DNA of 64,000 bases from Saprospiraceae bacterium (GCA_020628855.1 JAHDEL010000011.1:1-64000), one strand, 5' to 3'; positions 37,900 through 47,385 are shown, numbered from the stretch's first letter. The notes: generated by a model not told the origin, from the sequence alone. Program-made: numbers and translations.

Positions 37900-38853
37900 C
37901 TATAGATTATTCAAATAATTTACAACATAATCCTTGATACCATCTTCTAGTGAGTAGGTCTCATGCGGATATCCCACGCTCTTCAATTTGCTCATGTCCG
38001 CTTCGGTGAAATATTGATACTTCTCTCTGATATCAATTGGAGTATCGACATACGAAATATTGGGTGTGACATGCATCGCATTAAAAGTAGCATTTGCTAA
38101 GTCACTAAATGACCTTGCCTTGCCAGTGCCAATATTATAAAGTCCTGATGCTGGTGTATTAGACGCGAGCCATTTACACATCTTTATCACATCCTTGACA
38201 TAAATAAAGTCTCTTGATTGTTCTCCATTCTTGAACCTGGGATTGTGAGATCGAAAAAGCTGCATACCTCCTGTATCTTTAACCTTACGGAAAGTGTGAA
38301 ATATCACTGATGCCATCCTGCCTTTATGATACTCATGAGGACCATAGACATTGAAGAACTTAAGACCATACCATGCTGGTGGCGTATCAGTTTGTGCAAG
38401 AGCCCAAAGATCAAATTCCTGTTTTGAGTCTCCATAAGGATTGAGAGGCTGAAGTAATTGTACCACTTCATGCCGGTCCGAAAACCCATGTTCTCCACTT
38501 CCATAGGTCGCAGCACTCGAAGCGTAAATGAAAGGAATCTGATTCCTTACACAAGCTCCCCAGACCATTTTAGTATATTCTAGATTAAGCTTGTCAAACA
38601 AGCTCTTATCCATCTCTGTAGTATTTGTTCTAGCTCCTAAATGATAGATAAGCTCTACTTTGGAGCCATTCGCCTCTAACCATTGTTCAAAAACTGACCT
38701 ATCTACCTTTTGTACACATGCGATGGAAGTATGATTCGTAGCTTTCTTTGCCACTGAAAAGTCATCCACCAAGACCAATTCAACATCTTGCCTTGACAAA
38801 TCTAAGGCAAGCATTGATCCTATAAAACCTGCAGCTCCAGTAACAACAATCAC
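37900..38853 (-). CDS. hldD: ADP-L-glycero-D-manno-heptose 6-epimerase
   Basis: A 317-residue extended SDR (NAD(P)-dependent epimerase) that makes ADP-L-glycero-beta-D-manno-heptose for lipopolysaccharide inner core. Marks: VTGAAGFIGS (residues 4-13), YASSAATYGSGEHGF, and the catalytic pair in PYGDSKQEFD (Tyr-x-x-x-Lys). Then LKFFNVYGPHEYHKGRMAS, diagnostic for HldD/RfaD. It lies 3 bases after gcvP in the same direction and is probably co-transcribed with it. Confidence 0.93.
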   Translation of the reverse strand: MIVVTGAAGFIGSMLALDLSRQDVELVLVDDFSVAKKATNHTSIACVQKVDRSVFEQWLEANGSKVELIYHLGARTNTTEMDKSLFDKLNLEYTKMVWGACVRNQIPFIYASSAATYGSGEHGFSDRHEVVQLLQPLNPYGDSKQEFDLWALAQTDTPPAWYGLKFFNVYGPHEYHKGRMASVIFHTFRKVKDTGGMQLFRSHNPRFKNGEQSRDFIYVKDVIKMCKWLASNTPASGLYNIGTGKARSFSDLANATFNAMHVTPNISYVDTPIDIREKYQYFTEADMSKLKSVGYPHETYSLEDGIKDYVVNYLNNL

Positions 38854-38856
38854 AGA

Positions 38857-41721
38857 CTAAACAGGCATATTCTCATAATCAGAAATTGGAGCACACGTAC
38901 ACATGAAGTTTCGATCTCCGTAGGCATTATCTACTCTAGTTACAGTTGCCCAAAATTTATTGCCTTCTTTGAGGTATGGTAATGGATATGCCGCTTTTTC
39001 TCTAGAGTATGGAAAATCCCATGCATCAGCAGAAAGTTGACTTAATGTATGCGGAGCATTATGTAAGACATTGTTATCTGCATCATACTTTCCTTGAATG
39101 ATTTCATCAATTTCCACCTTGATCTGCATCATTGCAGAGCAAAATCGATCTATCTCTTCTTTACTTTCGCTCTCTGTTGGTTCTATCATGATAGTTCCTG
39201 GAACTGGAAAGCTCAACGTAGGTGCATGGAAGCCATAGTCAATTAATCTTTTGGCAACATCTTCAGCTGATATGCCATGCTCTTTGTACATTCTTAAATC
39301 CAAAATTAATTCATGCGCACAGCGTCCCCCTTCACCCTTATATAAGACTGTGTATCCTTGCTCAAGCTTCGATTTGATATAATTGGCATTCAGTATGGCG
39401 ATATACGTAGATCTAGTTAAACCTGCATCTCCCAATAATCTGATATAGGCATAAGAAATAAGCAAGATACTGGCACTACTATACTGTGTTGCACTGACTG
39501 CTGAAATAGCGTTCTCTGAATTTGACGAAGAGTACACATGCCCAGGTAAATAAGGCTTCAATTTATCATTCACACAAATCGGTCCCATGCCTGGACCTCC
39601 GCCTCCATGAGGTATTGCGAATGTTTTGTGCAAATTCAAATGGCAGACATCGGCTCCTATCGCAGCCGGATTAGTGTAGCCAACTTGTGCGTTCATATTT
39701 GCCCCATCCATGTAGACTAAGCCTCCATTGTCATGAATTGTCTTGCACATCGCTCTAATCTTTGATTCGAATACACCATGCGTACTTGGATACGTGACCA
39801 TCAAAGCGGCTAAATTTTCCTTATGTTGTTCGGCTTTCTCTTTTAAATCATCGAAATCAATATTGCCATGCTTATCGCAACCCACAACAACTATCTTCAT
39901 ACCACACATGACTGCACTGGCAGGATTAGTACCATGGGCAGATGAAGGAATAATAGCAATATTTCGATGAGCCTCCCCTCTTTGCTTATGGTATTCTCTA
40001 ATAACCATCAGTCCAGTATACTCACCTTGTGCACCTGAATTTGGCTGTAATGAGCAAGCTGTAAATCCAGTAACTTCGCACAGATAAGACTCTAATGAAT
40101 TCAACATTCCTAGATATCCACTTACCTGATCTGCAGGTGCAAATGGATGAATATTACTAAAATTAGACCAACTCAATGGCATTAGCTGTGCAGCCGCATT
40201 CAACTTCATTGTACAACTCCCAAGCGGAATCATTGAATGAACCAAGGAAAGATCTTTGTTCTCTAGAGATTTGATATACCGCATCATGGCAGTTTCAGAT
40301 CGGTACCTCTGGAACACCTCCTGATCAAGATACTTACTTTCTCTAGTAAGCGCTTGTGTTGTTGTATGATGAGAGGAAAGATCAATCTCAAGATCAAAAA
40401 TTTCACTGATAATCTTCAAGTCATCATCTGACGCTGACTCTCCGATATTTATACCTATTAATCCTTTTTGATAATAAAAATTATATCCTCTCCCTTCTGC
40501 AAGATGCCTAATGCGCTTTTGTTCATCTTTATTGACTGCTATGGTAATCGTATCAAATGCTGATTCGTTTATCACTGTGTACTCAGCAAGCAGAAATGCT
40601 TTTCTTAAGGCATTAGCCTGATTTGATATTTTAACAGCAATCTCTTTGAGACCTTCAGCTCCATGATAGACTGCATACATCGCAGCCATATTTGCCAATA
40701 GTGCTTGAGCTGTACAAATATTCGAAGTAGCCTTCTCTCTCTTAATGTGTTGCTCTCTTGTTTGGAGAGCCATCCTTAGGGCACGTGTACCCAATCGATC
40801 TTTTGATACACCAATAATTCTACCTGGGATCTGTCTTTTGAATTGCTCCTTACTTGCAAAATAGGCAGCATGAGGACCTCCAAATCCCAGTGGAATGCCA
40901 AATCTTTGAGTCGATCCAACAACAATATCCGCACCCCATTCACCTGGTGGTGCGTAGAGAGTTAAACTTAACAGATCCGCGGCTACTACAGTAAATATCT
41001 TCTGCGCTTCCATCTTGACTACAAAAGCCTTGTAGTCTTCAACTTCGCCAATGGCATTAGGAAATTGTACTAGGGCAGCAAAATAGGAATCCGGTTCAGG
41101 AGCAAACTCTGCCCAATCTCCAATTACTACTTCGATGCCTAAAGGTTCGGCTCTTGTTCTTAGAACATCAATAGTATGTGTATAGGTGAAACGATCTACG
41201 AAGATCTTATTGATATAATTTCCGTCTCGTACTTTCTTGTTTCTCACATCAAACAGCAAAGTCATCGCTTCAGCTGCTGCAGTTGCTTCATCCAAAAGTG
41301 AGGCATTTGCAATAGGCATACCTGTCAGGTCAGCAACAACCGTTTGGAAGTTGAGTAATGACTCAAGTCTCCCTTGTGCTATTTCAGCTTGATAGGGAGT
41401 GTATTGTGTATACCATCCTGGGTTCTCTAAGATATTCCGCTGAATTACTGGTGGCGTGATAGTATCGCAATAGCCTTGACCAATAAAATTCTTGAACACA
41501 ACATTCTGCTGTCCAACTTGATTGAGATGCTCCAATAATTCATGTTCCGCTAATGGAACTGGGAGGTCCATGCGGCCGGTGATAAGGATGTCATTAGGAA
41601 TCGTTTGTCGAATTAATTCTTCAGGACTATCGCACTGAATCTCGGATAACATTTCTTGTTCGCTTGTATCTGTAACACCAATGTGTCTAGAAGCAAAATC
41701 ATGAGTACGTAACACCTTCAT
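38857..41721 (-). CDS. gcvP: Glycine dehydrogenase (decarboxylating), P protein
   Basis: A 954-residue PLP enzyme of the glycine cleavage system, decarboxylating glycine and passing aminomethyl to GcvH. It is a fused alpha-beta form of normal length. The PLP lysine lies in NLHKTFAIPHGGGGPG (about residue 695). Other marks are HIGVTDTSEQEML at the start and SSAHGTNPASA. It starts at ATG 41721 and is followed at 3 bases by hldD. gcvT and gcvH are not in the window. Confidence 0.97.
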   Translation of the reverse strand: MKVLRTHDFASRHIGVTDTSEQEMLSEIQCDSPEELIRQTIPNDILITGRMDLPVPLAEHELLEHLNQVGQQNVVFKNFIGQGYCDTITPPVIQRNILENPGWYTQYTPYQAEIAQGRLESLLNFQTVVADLTGMPIANASLLDEATAAAEAMTLLFDVRNKKVRDGNYINKIFVDRFTYTHTIDVLRTRAEPLGIEVVIGDWAEFAPEPDSYFAALVQFPNAIGEVEDYKAFVVKMEAQKIFTVVAADLLSLTLYAPPGEWGADIVVGSTQRFGIPLGFGGPHAAYFASKEQFKRQIPGRIIGVSKDRLGTRALRMALQTREQHIKREKATSNICTAQALLANMAAMYAVYHGAEGLKEIAVKISNQANALRKAFLLAEYTVINESAFDTITIAVNKDEQKRIRHLAEGRGYNFYYQKGLIGINIGESASDDDLKIISEIFDLEIDLSSHHTTTQALTRESKYLDQEVFQRYRSETAMMRYIKSLENKDLSLVHSMIPLGSCTMKLNAAAQLMPLSWSNFSNIHPFAPADQVSGYLGMLNSLESYLCEVTGFTACSLQPNSGAQGEYTGLMVIREYHKQRGEAHRNIAIIPSSAHGTNPASAVMCGMKIVVVGCDKHGNIDFDDLKEKAEQHKENLAALMVTYPSTHGVFESKIRAMCKTIHDNGGLVYMDGANMNAQVGYTNPAAIGADVCHLNLHKTFAIPHGGGGPGMGPICVNDKLKPYLPGHVYSSSNSENAISAVSATQYSSASILLISYAYIRLLGDAGLTRSTYIAILNANYIKSKLEQGYTVLYKGEGGRCAHELILDLRMYKEHGISAEDVAKRLIDYGFHAPTLSFPVPGTIMIEPTESESKEEIDRFCSAMMQIKVEIDEIIQGKYDADNNVLHNAPHTLSQLSADAWDFPYSREKAAYPLPYLKEGNKFWATVTRVDNAYGDRNFMCTCAPISDYENMPV

Positions 41722-41797
41722 TCGTTGAGTTGATTAGACATGCAAAATACATCTAATACATAAATTCCTATAAATAGTTCTTAGCAAATGTTGATAA

Positions 41798-43477
41798 CTA
41801 TCTGATGATAGTAAAGCGCTTAGAATCTTGCCCATTCAGAGTGAGAATATAAGCCCCCTCATTGAGGTCAGAAATATCTACATACTTCATTCCTCCGTTG
41901 ACTTTTCTTTCTAGATACCTTCTTCTTCCGATGCTATCAAAAATCTCTATATCCACATACATAGATTCATCCCATTCGAGACTAAGCATATCTGTGGCTG
42001 GGTTTGGATAAATTCGGATGTTGTAGTCAACATTGATATTGTCTACTGGAAGAATTTGATCACAAAATGTTGAATCTGGACTCAGTTCTAGCCACCCTTT
42101 TTGACTTAAATCTTTTCCTTCAAAAGCATCAAAGTCAGTAGGATATCTTGTTACTCTAAAAGTTAAGTTGTTATTTATCGCGAGTGTATCACCTTGGGTA
42201 GCTTGTTGACCCCCAATAATTGGTGTTTTGTATTCCCAAACAATTTCTCCATCTTGAGTCATTTCAAAAGTGTAACCCCATCTGCCAACACAGATCAAAA
42301 GGTTAGTGTTCGGAAGATATTGCATACTGGACAACCCAGTGGAATGCATGAGCATGCTGTCAACTGGATGGACTTCTGTCAAATCAAATTCGAATGGTAG
42401 CCAATTCATTCCATCAAAAGGAAAGAGCCAGTCATACATATCAAATGCAGGATTAAAAATATTTACCGTCGAATATGCATCTCCTACTCTATTATTGAAT
42501 ATTCCTATCTTTCCATAGTTAGGATCAACAGGAGATACAAAGTCATCAATAAAATGCGCATCATGTGGGTAGAATAATGTCTGATCTTCTGCTGTGCCAC
42601 CACCATGAATTATTGGATTACCCCAACGGTACATTAAGTCTCCACCTCTTCCACTGAATCCACCTGAAGAAGTTGCAGCCTCTGCAGTGGTAGTTGTGTG
42701 GTCTATTATCCAAACCTCCCCAAAAGTTGGAACACAAAGTAATACTTGATCATTAATTGGATCATAATCTAAGGCATTACTATGCATCCAGTCAGGATGT
42801 CCAGTGCCATCAAAGTCATAATTGATATCAATCTTTTCTGGGTTTTCAGAAATAATCCCATAGTTTGCTTTTGTTTCGTCAAAGTCTTGTATCAAGTGAT
42901 CCCATGCGTGCCACTCCCAAACTATCTCGTCAGTCTCAGGGTCTATCTCAAAGATATAATCTGGCCACATCTCACCTCTATCAAGCACCGAGGTATCACG
43001 ACCGGCAGCTATCACTTCTTCAAGGTTTTTCTTTTCCCATGCAATCGCCAAAATCGTCAATTTACCATTCTTTACAATGGGTGCTATATCATGATGCAGT
43101 CGGTATAAACTATCATTGAGCGTATATGTCCATTCTACATTATTCTCCCAATCCTTAATCAACAAATTCGCTCCTCCTCCGCCTGCCCAAATAGCATCTT
43201 GAGTAACATCAGAAGGTCTAGATGTCATAACCAATCTACCATCCTCTAAGAGGTATGCCATATTCCCAGGCTTGACACCCTCTTCTCCTGGCCAAGTGTG
43301 GACAATTTCCCCACAATTATCCAGGAGATACACTGTACTTTGATTATGCGGATAATAGAGATTATAACCGTCAAAGGCTCTATCTGGAGTATAGGAAAGT
43401 AAGCCTACAGTGTTTTGTGCTAATAAGAAAGTAGAAACGAAACAAAAGGTAAAAATCAAACTTAGGGTAGTTCTCAT
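41798..43477 (-). CDS. Aryl-sulfotransferase-like propeller with T9SS type A signal
   Basis: A 559-residue secreted protein. It has a signal peptide (to about residue 20), a six-bladed propeller-type arylsulfotransferase (ASST) domain (about 25-470), and a type A T9SS C-terminal signal (about 480-559, IYPNPATDMLSLEW to RFTIIR). Histidines placed as in ASST include LHHDIAP, WMHSNALDY and FYPHDAHF, one of which could be the transient sulfo-acceptor. Repeated Trp/Asp turns such as EWTYTL and VWEWHAWDH mark blades. Enzyme activity is not proven by sequence; it may only be a propeller. It stands alone on the minus strand. Confidence 0.8.
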   Translation of the reverse strand: MRTTLSLIFTFCFVSTFLLAQNTVGLLSYTPDRAFDGYNLYYPHNQSTVYLLDNCGEIVHTWPGEEGVKPGNMAYLLEDGRLVMTSRPSDVTQDAIWAGGGGANLLIKDWENNVEWTYTLNDSLYRLHHDIAPIVKNGKLTILAIAWEKKNLEEVIAAGRDTSVLDRGEMWPDYIFEIDPETDEIVWEWHAWDHLIQDFDETKANYGIISENPEKIDINYDFDGTGHPDWMHSNALDYDPINDQVLLCVPTFGEVWIIDHTTTTAEAATSSGGFSGRGGDLMYRWGNPIIHGGGTAEDQTLFYPHDAHFIDDFVSPVDPNYGKIGIFNNRVGDAYSTVNIFNPAFDMYDWLFPFDGMNWLPFEFDLTEVHPVDSMLMHSTGLSSMQYLPNTNLLICVGRWGYTFEMTQDGEIVWEYKTPIIGGQQATQGDTLAINNNLTFRVTRYPTDFDAFEGKDLSQKGWLELSPDSTFCDQILPVDNINVDYNIRIYPNPATDMLSLEWDESMYVDIEIFDSIGRRRYLERKVNGGMKYVDISDLNEGAYILTLNGQDSKRFTIIR

Positions 43478-43629
43478 ATGTAATTAGTTTTTTCTATTCG
43501 TAAATGTATAATAATATACTTTGAATAAAACCTTAGTCAAAGGAGTTTCGCTACAAATGTCATTTCTAATTATTTTACCTTAACAAAAAGAAAAGTTTAA
43601 TAAAAGGATGAAGGATTAGCTTCGGGAAA

Positions 43630-44592
43630 TTATTCAAGAATTCCGAGGTGTACAATTCTACCGCCTGTCTGGTTGACTGGGCTCACGCTCTTCCCTATGA
43701 TGATTCCTTTCTCTGGGGAAAAATATTGTTTTGTAATATCTCCAAAAATATTTCTTACTGTAGCAATGAGTTGATCCTTTTCAACAATTTCAGTCACTTG
43801 AGGATGTACAGTTAACAGTCCACCTAAATCAGAATATATCCAATAAGAATTCTTACAAATCTTTGTTTCATTAGAAATTTCTTCAAGATCAGAATCTGTC
43901 ATTTCTAAATAACTGAGTAGGTTGTGTATACCTGTGAGTCCATCTCGAATTAAGCCTTTTTGAAATAAATTGGGATTGCCTACTTCAAAAGTTATTGCTG
44001 GAATTCCTAAATCATCTGCGGCTCCTCTCAAAGTACCATCATTGGGAGGATTATGTACAATTATTTGTGGGTTCTGCAATAATGCCATTTTTCTAACAGT
44101 TGGATTGCCCATATCTGCTCGAATATAATAGGAGTTAATTCTTCCATTGCTCGCTGTATGTAAGTCCAATAAATAGTCCAGATGCTTGAGAAGTTTATTG
44201 ACAACTCTCCAAGCATAGACACTACTTACATTTCCATTTTCTGCACCAGGCATAATATGGTTAAGGTCAACACCGTCTAGAAAGCGCCTCTTCTTCCTTA
44301 GAAAGGAAGGAACATTTACAATTGGAACTCCGATAACACAACCTTTTAGTGTCAATGGGTCTATCTCTTTAAATAATCTTTGAATTACAGGGATACCATT
44401 CAATTCATTTCCATGAATAGCTGCTGTTAAACCAAGAACCTTCCCATCTTCAAATCCTTTTGCTATGATCAAGGGTAATCTCACAGGCACACCCATACCG
44501 TCTTCCACGAGATGTAACCAATACCGACTCACTTTTCCTTTCGGCACCGAAGCAAGATTTATTTGATTAATTGTTAATGGTTCTTCGGTCAT
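43630..44592 (-). CDS. Succinylglutamate desuccinylase/aspartoacylase-family hydrolase
   Basis: A zinc carboxypeptidase-fold amidohydrolase of about 320 residues. Metal-binding residues appear in GLTAAIHGNELNG (His, Glu) and LLDLHTAS (His), with a catalytic-Glu region in ITFEVGNP. The family removes acyl groups from amino acids, but this subfamily often sits beside RimK-like ATP-grasp ligases. I favour the Met at 44592; Met codons at 44613 and 44625 would enlarge the overlap with the ATP-grasp gene (stop 44567). It is last in the polyamine/ATP-grasp operon. Substrate unknown. Confidence 0.85.
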   Translation of the reverse strand: MTEEPLTINQINLASVPKGKVSRYWLHLVEDGMGVPVRLPLIIAKGFEDGKVLGLTAAIHGNELNGIPVIQRLFKEIDPLTLKGCVIGVPIVNVPSFLRKKRRFLDGVDLNHIMPGAENGNVSSVYAWRVVNKLLKHLDYLLDLHTASNGRINSYYIRADMGNPTVRKMALLQNPQIIVHNPPNDGTLRGAADDLGIPAITFEVGNPNLFQKGLIRDGLTGIHNLLSYLEMTDSDLEEISNETKICKNSYWIYSDLGGLLTVHPQVTEIVEKDQLIATVRNIFGDITKQYFSPEKGIIIGKSVSPVNQTGGRIVHLGILE

Positions 44593-45598
44593 ATTGGTTT
44601 GCTTTTTGGACATCACAGTAATCAAGTAGCAATGCTATTGCTTTTTCGACAAGCGGTTTTCCTGTCAATTTAGCAATTTGAGGAAGTCCTCCTATACTCG
44701 TTGCATTAATTTCTGACAATACTCGTATGCCGTTATCGTCAACAAGCGTGTCAATTCCGTACATAACAATTCCCTTTGCTAATAGACTGGGATTAATTGA
44801 GTCAACTATTTTCTTTTCTTCTTCGGTTACATCTGCATAATGTGATGTCCCACCCATGGCAACATTACAAATCCAAGAATTGTCTGCTGGTAATCGTAAA
44901 GAAGCACCTAAAATGTGCCCATTGACAACAATAATTCTTTTGTCACCTTTCGTGACATTTTTCAGATACTTAACTGCTAGATACTCAAATGAGTCTGGCA
45001 AACTTGTAATAAACTGATCATAACTTAATTTGTTAGAACCAATCCATACTTCTTCATTCTCAATTTTGACAATCCCCTTCCCTCCATATTCTCTAAAAGG
45101 CTTAAGTACAATAGGGTGTCTGCTCTTGAATGCCGTTATATCTTCTGGATTACTACAAATTTCCATAGGAGGACAAACATCTACAAAATTTAGTAAAAAC
45201 GCCTTCGTACCTGTATGATAAATAGACCTTGGATTATTTATGATTGTGATATTCGGGCATACTCTCTCCAAAAATGTAGCAAACTCATAGCTGAGAGGTG
45301 GAGGCAATCTTAACCAAATGATATCGTAATCCTGAGGGTTTACAGTATATTCTATTTTATTGAGTGGATTATAAATCTCATCAAAACGAAAAAAATGATT
45401 TACTCTAGTCACACCCAATTTTGCATTTACACTATTGAAAAACTCGTGGTTTTCAATATTCTTTCGACTTGCAATATCTACAAATGTGACTCTTGAATCA
45501 AGAAGTAACTTGAGAGCCATATCATATAAAGCATTCTCACTACTATGCTTAGTATGATCTGTAAGAATTAGAACACGATATGTCTGCTTTATCTCCAA
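44567..45598 (-). CDS. RimK/glutathione-synthetase-like ATP-grasp ligase
   Basis: A 343-residue ATP-grasp protein. The N-terminal pre-ATP-grasp domain has DYDIIWLRLPPPLSYEFATF in parts and INNPRSIYHTGTKAFLLNF, much like glutathione synthetase (NxPxxxxxxxxK). The ATP-grasp region includes PIVLKPFREYGGKGIVKI (Lys and glycine loop), then the metal-binding VLSEINATSIGG near the end. It forms an amide or peptide bond between a carboxylate and an amine. It starts 2 bases after the acidic 97-residue gene and overlaps the aspartoacylase-like gene, so it probably makes the bond that enzyme hydrolyses, or feeds it. Confidence 0.88.
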   Translation of the reverse strand: MEIKQTYRVLILTDHTKHSSENALYDMALKLLLDSRVTFVDIASRKNIENHEFFNSVNAKLGVTRVNHFFRFDEIYNPLNKIEYTVNPQDYDIIWLRLPPPLSYEFATFLERVCPNITIINNPRSIYHTGTKAFLLNFVDVCPPMEICSNPEDITAFKSRHPIVLKPFREYGGKGIVKIENEEVWIGSNKLSYDQFITSLPDSFEYLAVKYLKNVTKGDKRIIVVNGHILGASLRLPADNSWICNVAMGGTSHYADVTEEEKKIVDSINPSLLAKGIVMYGIDTLVDDNGIRVLSEINATSIGGLPQIAKLTGKPLVEKAIALLLDYCDVQKANQYDRRTINN

Positions 45599-45600
45599 AA

Positions 45601-45894
45601 TTACTCTGCTACTTCATCTAGTTCATCTTCAATCCGAGCCTTTGCTTCTTCTGTCAAGTTGCCCTCGTCATCATAGTCTTCATCTTCCTCAACAATTGTT
45701 TGTGCCTGAGCTTTCGTCATTCTCACTAAATAATAATATTCATCTGTTTCGAACGGAAGCGCTGTGACAAATTTGCCATCTTTATTCTTATACTGAATTA
45801 ATTTTTCGTCAAATCCTCTGGGGTATTCTAGCTTAATTTGAAACAACACCTCTTCTTTGAGATTTACAAAGTCTTTTACAATTCTAGGTTTCAT
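45601..45894 (-). CDS. Small acidic Bacteroidetes protein (97 aa)
   Basis: A 97-residue protein without a named family. The N-terminal half is a compact beta/alpha-like segment (VLFQIKLEYPRGFDEKLIQY, FVTALPFETDEYYYLVRM, in parts) and the tail is very acidic (EEDEDYDDEGNL). I recall similar proteins in other Bacteroidetes but no function. It starts immediately after the DksA-like gene (1-base gap) and precedes the RimK-like gene by 2 bases. Confidence 0.82.
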   Translation of the reverse strand: MKPRIVKDFVNLKEEVLFQIKLEYPRGFDEKLIQYKNKDGKFVTALPFETDEYYYLVRMTKAQAQTIVEEDEDYDDEGNLTEEAKARIEDELDEVAE

Positions 45895-45895
45895 T

Positions 45896-46255
45896 TTATT
45901 TCTTTTGTTGTTTTGCTATAATGCTTTTCGTGGTTGTTGGTACTGCTCGCAATCTGTTCTTATCAATTAAATTTCCAGTAACACTACAGATTCCATAGGT
46001 TCCTTTTGCTATTCTACTTAAGGCTGCTTCTATATGTCTCAAATGAACTAGAGCTCTATCACGTGTATCCATTAAATAGCTCAACTGAGTATCATAACCC
46101 GTATTCTCGATACTATTCTCATCTTTTCCATTTTCACTGATTTCTTGAATCTGAGTGCTGTACTCTTCGATTTGTTCATTGGTCCTTCTTTTCTTGATTA
46201 AGAGCAGATGCTCGAAGTCTTCAAGATCTGCTTTGGTATACCTAGTTTGTTTCAT
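45896..46255 (-). CDS. DksA/TraR-family protein lacking zinc cysteines
   Basis: A 119-residue DksA-like protein: a helical coiled-coil hairpin (about residues 8-85), then the degenerate C4 zinc-finger region YGICSVTGNLIDKNRLRAVP. Only one of the four zinc-binding cysteines remains, a change common in Bacteroidetes members (usually with CRxTG). Proteins of this family bind the RNA polymerase secondary channel and tune transcription. Here it sits inside a polyamine operon between two very small genes, 3 bases after the Lys-rich one. Confidence 0.87.
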   Translation of the reverse strand: MKQTRYTKADLEDFEHLLLIKKRRTNEQIEEYSTQIQEISENGKDENSIENTGYDTQLSYLMDTRDRALVHLRHIEAALSRIAKGTYGICSVTGNLIDKNRLRAVPTTTKSIIAKQQKK

Positions 46256-46258
46256 TTT

Positions 46259-46408
46259 CTAGTCATTTAATAATTCATCTAACATTTTCCTTGAATTAAA
46301 TTTTTTCTCCTTCTTCAAAGTCAACCTTGCTTTTTCTTTTGTCTTTCTAATTCTTCTTTTAGAATCCTTTGAAGAGTAACTGTCTTTAAATTTTTTTAGA
46401 TTTTTCAT
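46259..46408 (-). CDS. Lys-rich basic small protein (49 aa)
   Basis: A 49-codon gene, ATG 46408 to TAG 46259. The product is strongly basic (about one third Lys/Arg), beginning MKNLKKFKDSYSSKDSKRRI and ending with an acidic tip MLDELLND. No family recognised. It starts 3 bases after the DHS-like stop (TAA-AGG-ATG, the AGG serving as ribosome site) and ends 3 bases before the DksA-like start. That exact packing supports it being real. It could be a nucleic-acid-binding peptide, or possibly a substrate of the neighbouring DHS-like enzyme (speculative). Confidence 0.75.
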   Translation of the reverse strand: MKNLKKFKDSYSSKDSKRRIRKTKEKARLTLKKEKKFNSRKMLDELLND

Positions 46409-46411
46409 CCT

Positions 46412-47383
46412 TTACCAGTTTAATAAGTACGCAAATAGTAAAGGAGCCACAATAGTGGCGTCCGATTCAATGATAAATTTTGGAGTCTCTGGAAGTAGTT
46501 TACCCCACGTGATTTTTTCGTTAGGTACTGCTCCTGAATACGATCCATAACTAGTTGTACTATCACTTATTTGACAGAAATATGACCACGTTGGGATATG
46601 ATCTAATTGTAAGTCCTGATGAAGCATTGGCACAACACAAATTGGAAAATCACCAGCAATGCCTCCTCCAATTTGAAAAAATCCAATTTGACTCCCAGTT
46701 GTTTCTTTCTGGTACCATTCTGCTAAGGACATCATGTATTCTATTCCTGACTTAGTCGTACTCGCATTCAATTTTCCTTCAATGCAATATGATGCGAAAA
46801 AATTGCCACAAGTTGAGTCTTCCCAGCCAGGTACGAAGAGTGGAATGTTTTTCTCAGCTGCAGCCAATAGCCAACTATCCTTTGGATTAATTTGATAGCT
46901 TTCCTCCAAATCCCTACTCAGTAGAATCTTATAGAAAAATTCGTGAGGGAAAAACCGATTACCCGAAATATCTGCTGCCTTCCATGCCTTAAATAAATGT
47001 TGTTCGATTGCCCTCATTGCCTCAGCTTCTGGAATACATGTATCTGTCACACGATTGAAATGTTCTCCTAACAATTCCATTTCTTGAGCAGGTGTAAGGT
47101 CACGATAATTGGGAATTCTTTTATAATGGTTATGAGCTACTAGGTTAAAGATATCTTCCTCGAGGTTAGCTCCAGTGCATGTTATTGCATGCACCTTATT
47201 CTTTCTTATCATTTCAGCAAGAGACTTTCCAAGCTCTGCAGTACTCATTGCACCTGCAAGAGTGACCATCATCTTATTTCCCTTTAATAACTGCTGTTCA
47301 TAGGCTATTGCTGCATCTACTAATGCTGCTGCATTAAAATGTTTGTAGTGTTCGATGATAAATTGCGAGACCGGTCCCTTCAT
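46412..47383 (-). CDS. Deoxyhypusine synthase-family enzyme
   Basis: A 323-residue homologue of deoxyhypusine synthase (DHS). Marks: TLAGAMSTAELGK, ITCTGANLEEDI, FFQIGGGIAGDF and SGAVPNEKITWGKL; the last corresponds to the eukaryotic SGARPDEAVSWGK with the catalytic lysine kept. DHS uses NAD and spermidine to move an aminobutyl group to a lysine of eIF5A. Bacteria lack eIF5A, so the acceptor here must differ. Homospermidine formation from putrescine is the best-known alternative for bacterial relatives. It follows agmatinase by 2 bases. Confidence 0.9.
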   Translation of the reverse strand: MKGPVSQFIIEHYKHFNAAALVDAAIAYEQQLLKGNKMMVTLAGAMSTAELGKSLAEMIRKNKVHAITCTGANLEEDIFNLVAHNHYKRIPNYRDLTPAQEMELLGEHFNRVTDTCIPEAEAMRAIEQHLFKAWKAADISGNRFFPHEFFYKILLSRDLEESYQINPKDSWLLAAAEKNIPLFVPGWEDSTCGNFFASYCIEGKLNASTTKSGIEYMMSLAEWYQKETTGSQIGFFQIGGGIAGDFPICVVPMLHQDLQLDHIPTWSYFCQISDSTTSYGSYSGAVPNEKITWGKLLPETPKFIIESDATIVAPLLFAYLLNW

Positions 47384-47385
47384 AA

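Noticed and set aside
41797-41812. Small inverted repeat ACTATC/GATAGT over the sulfotransferase stop codon
   Set aside because: Only six base pairs and no T-run on the transcribed side, so not supported as a terminator.
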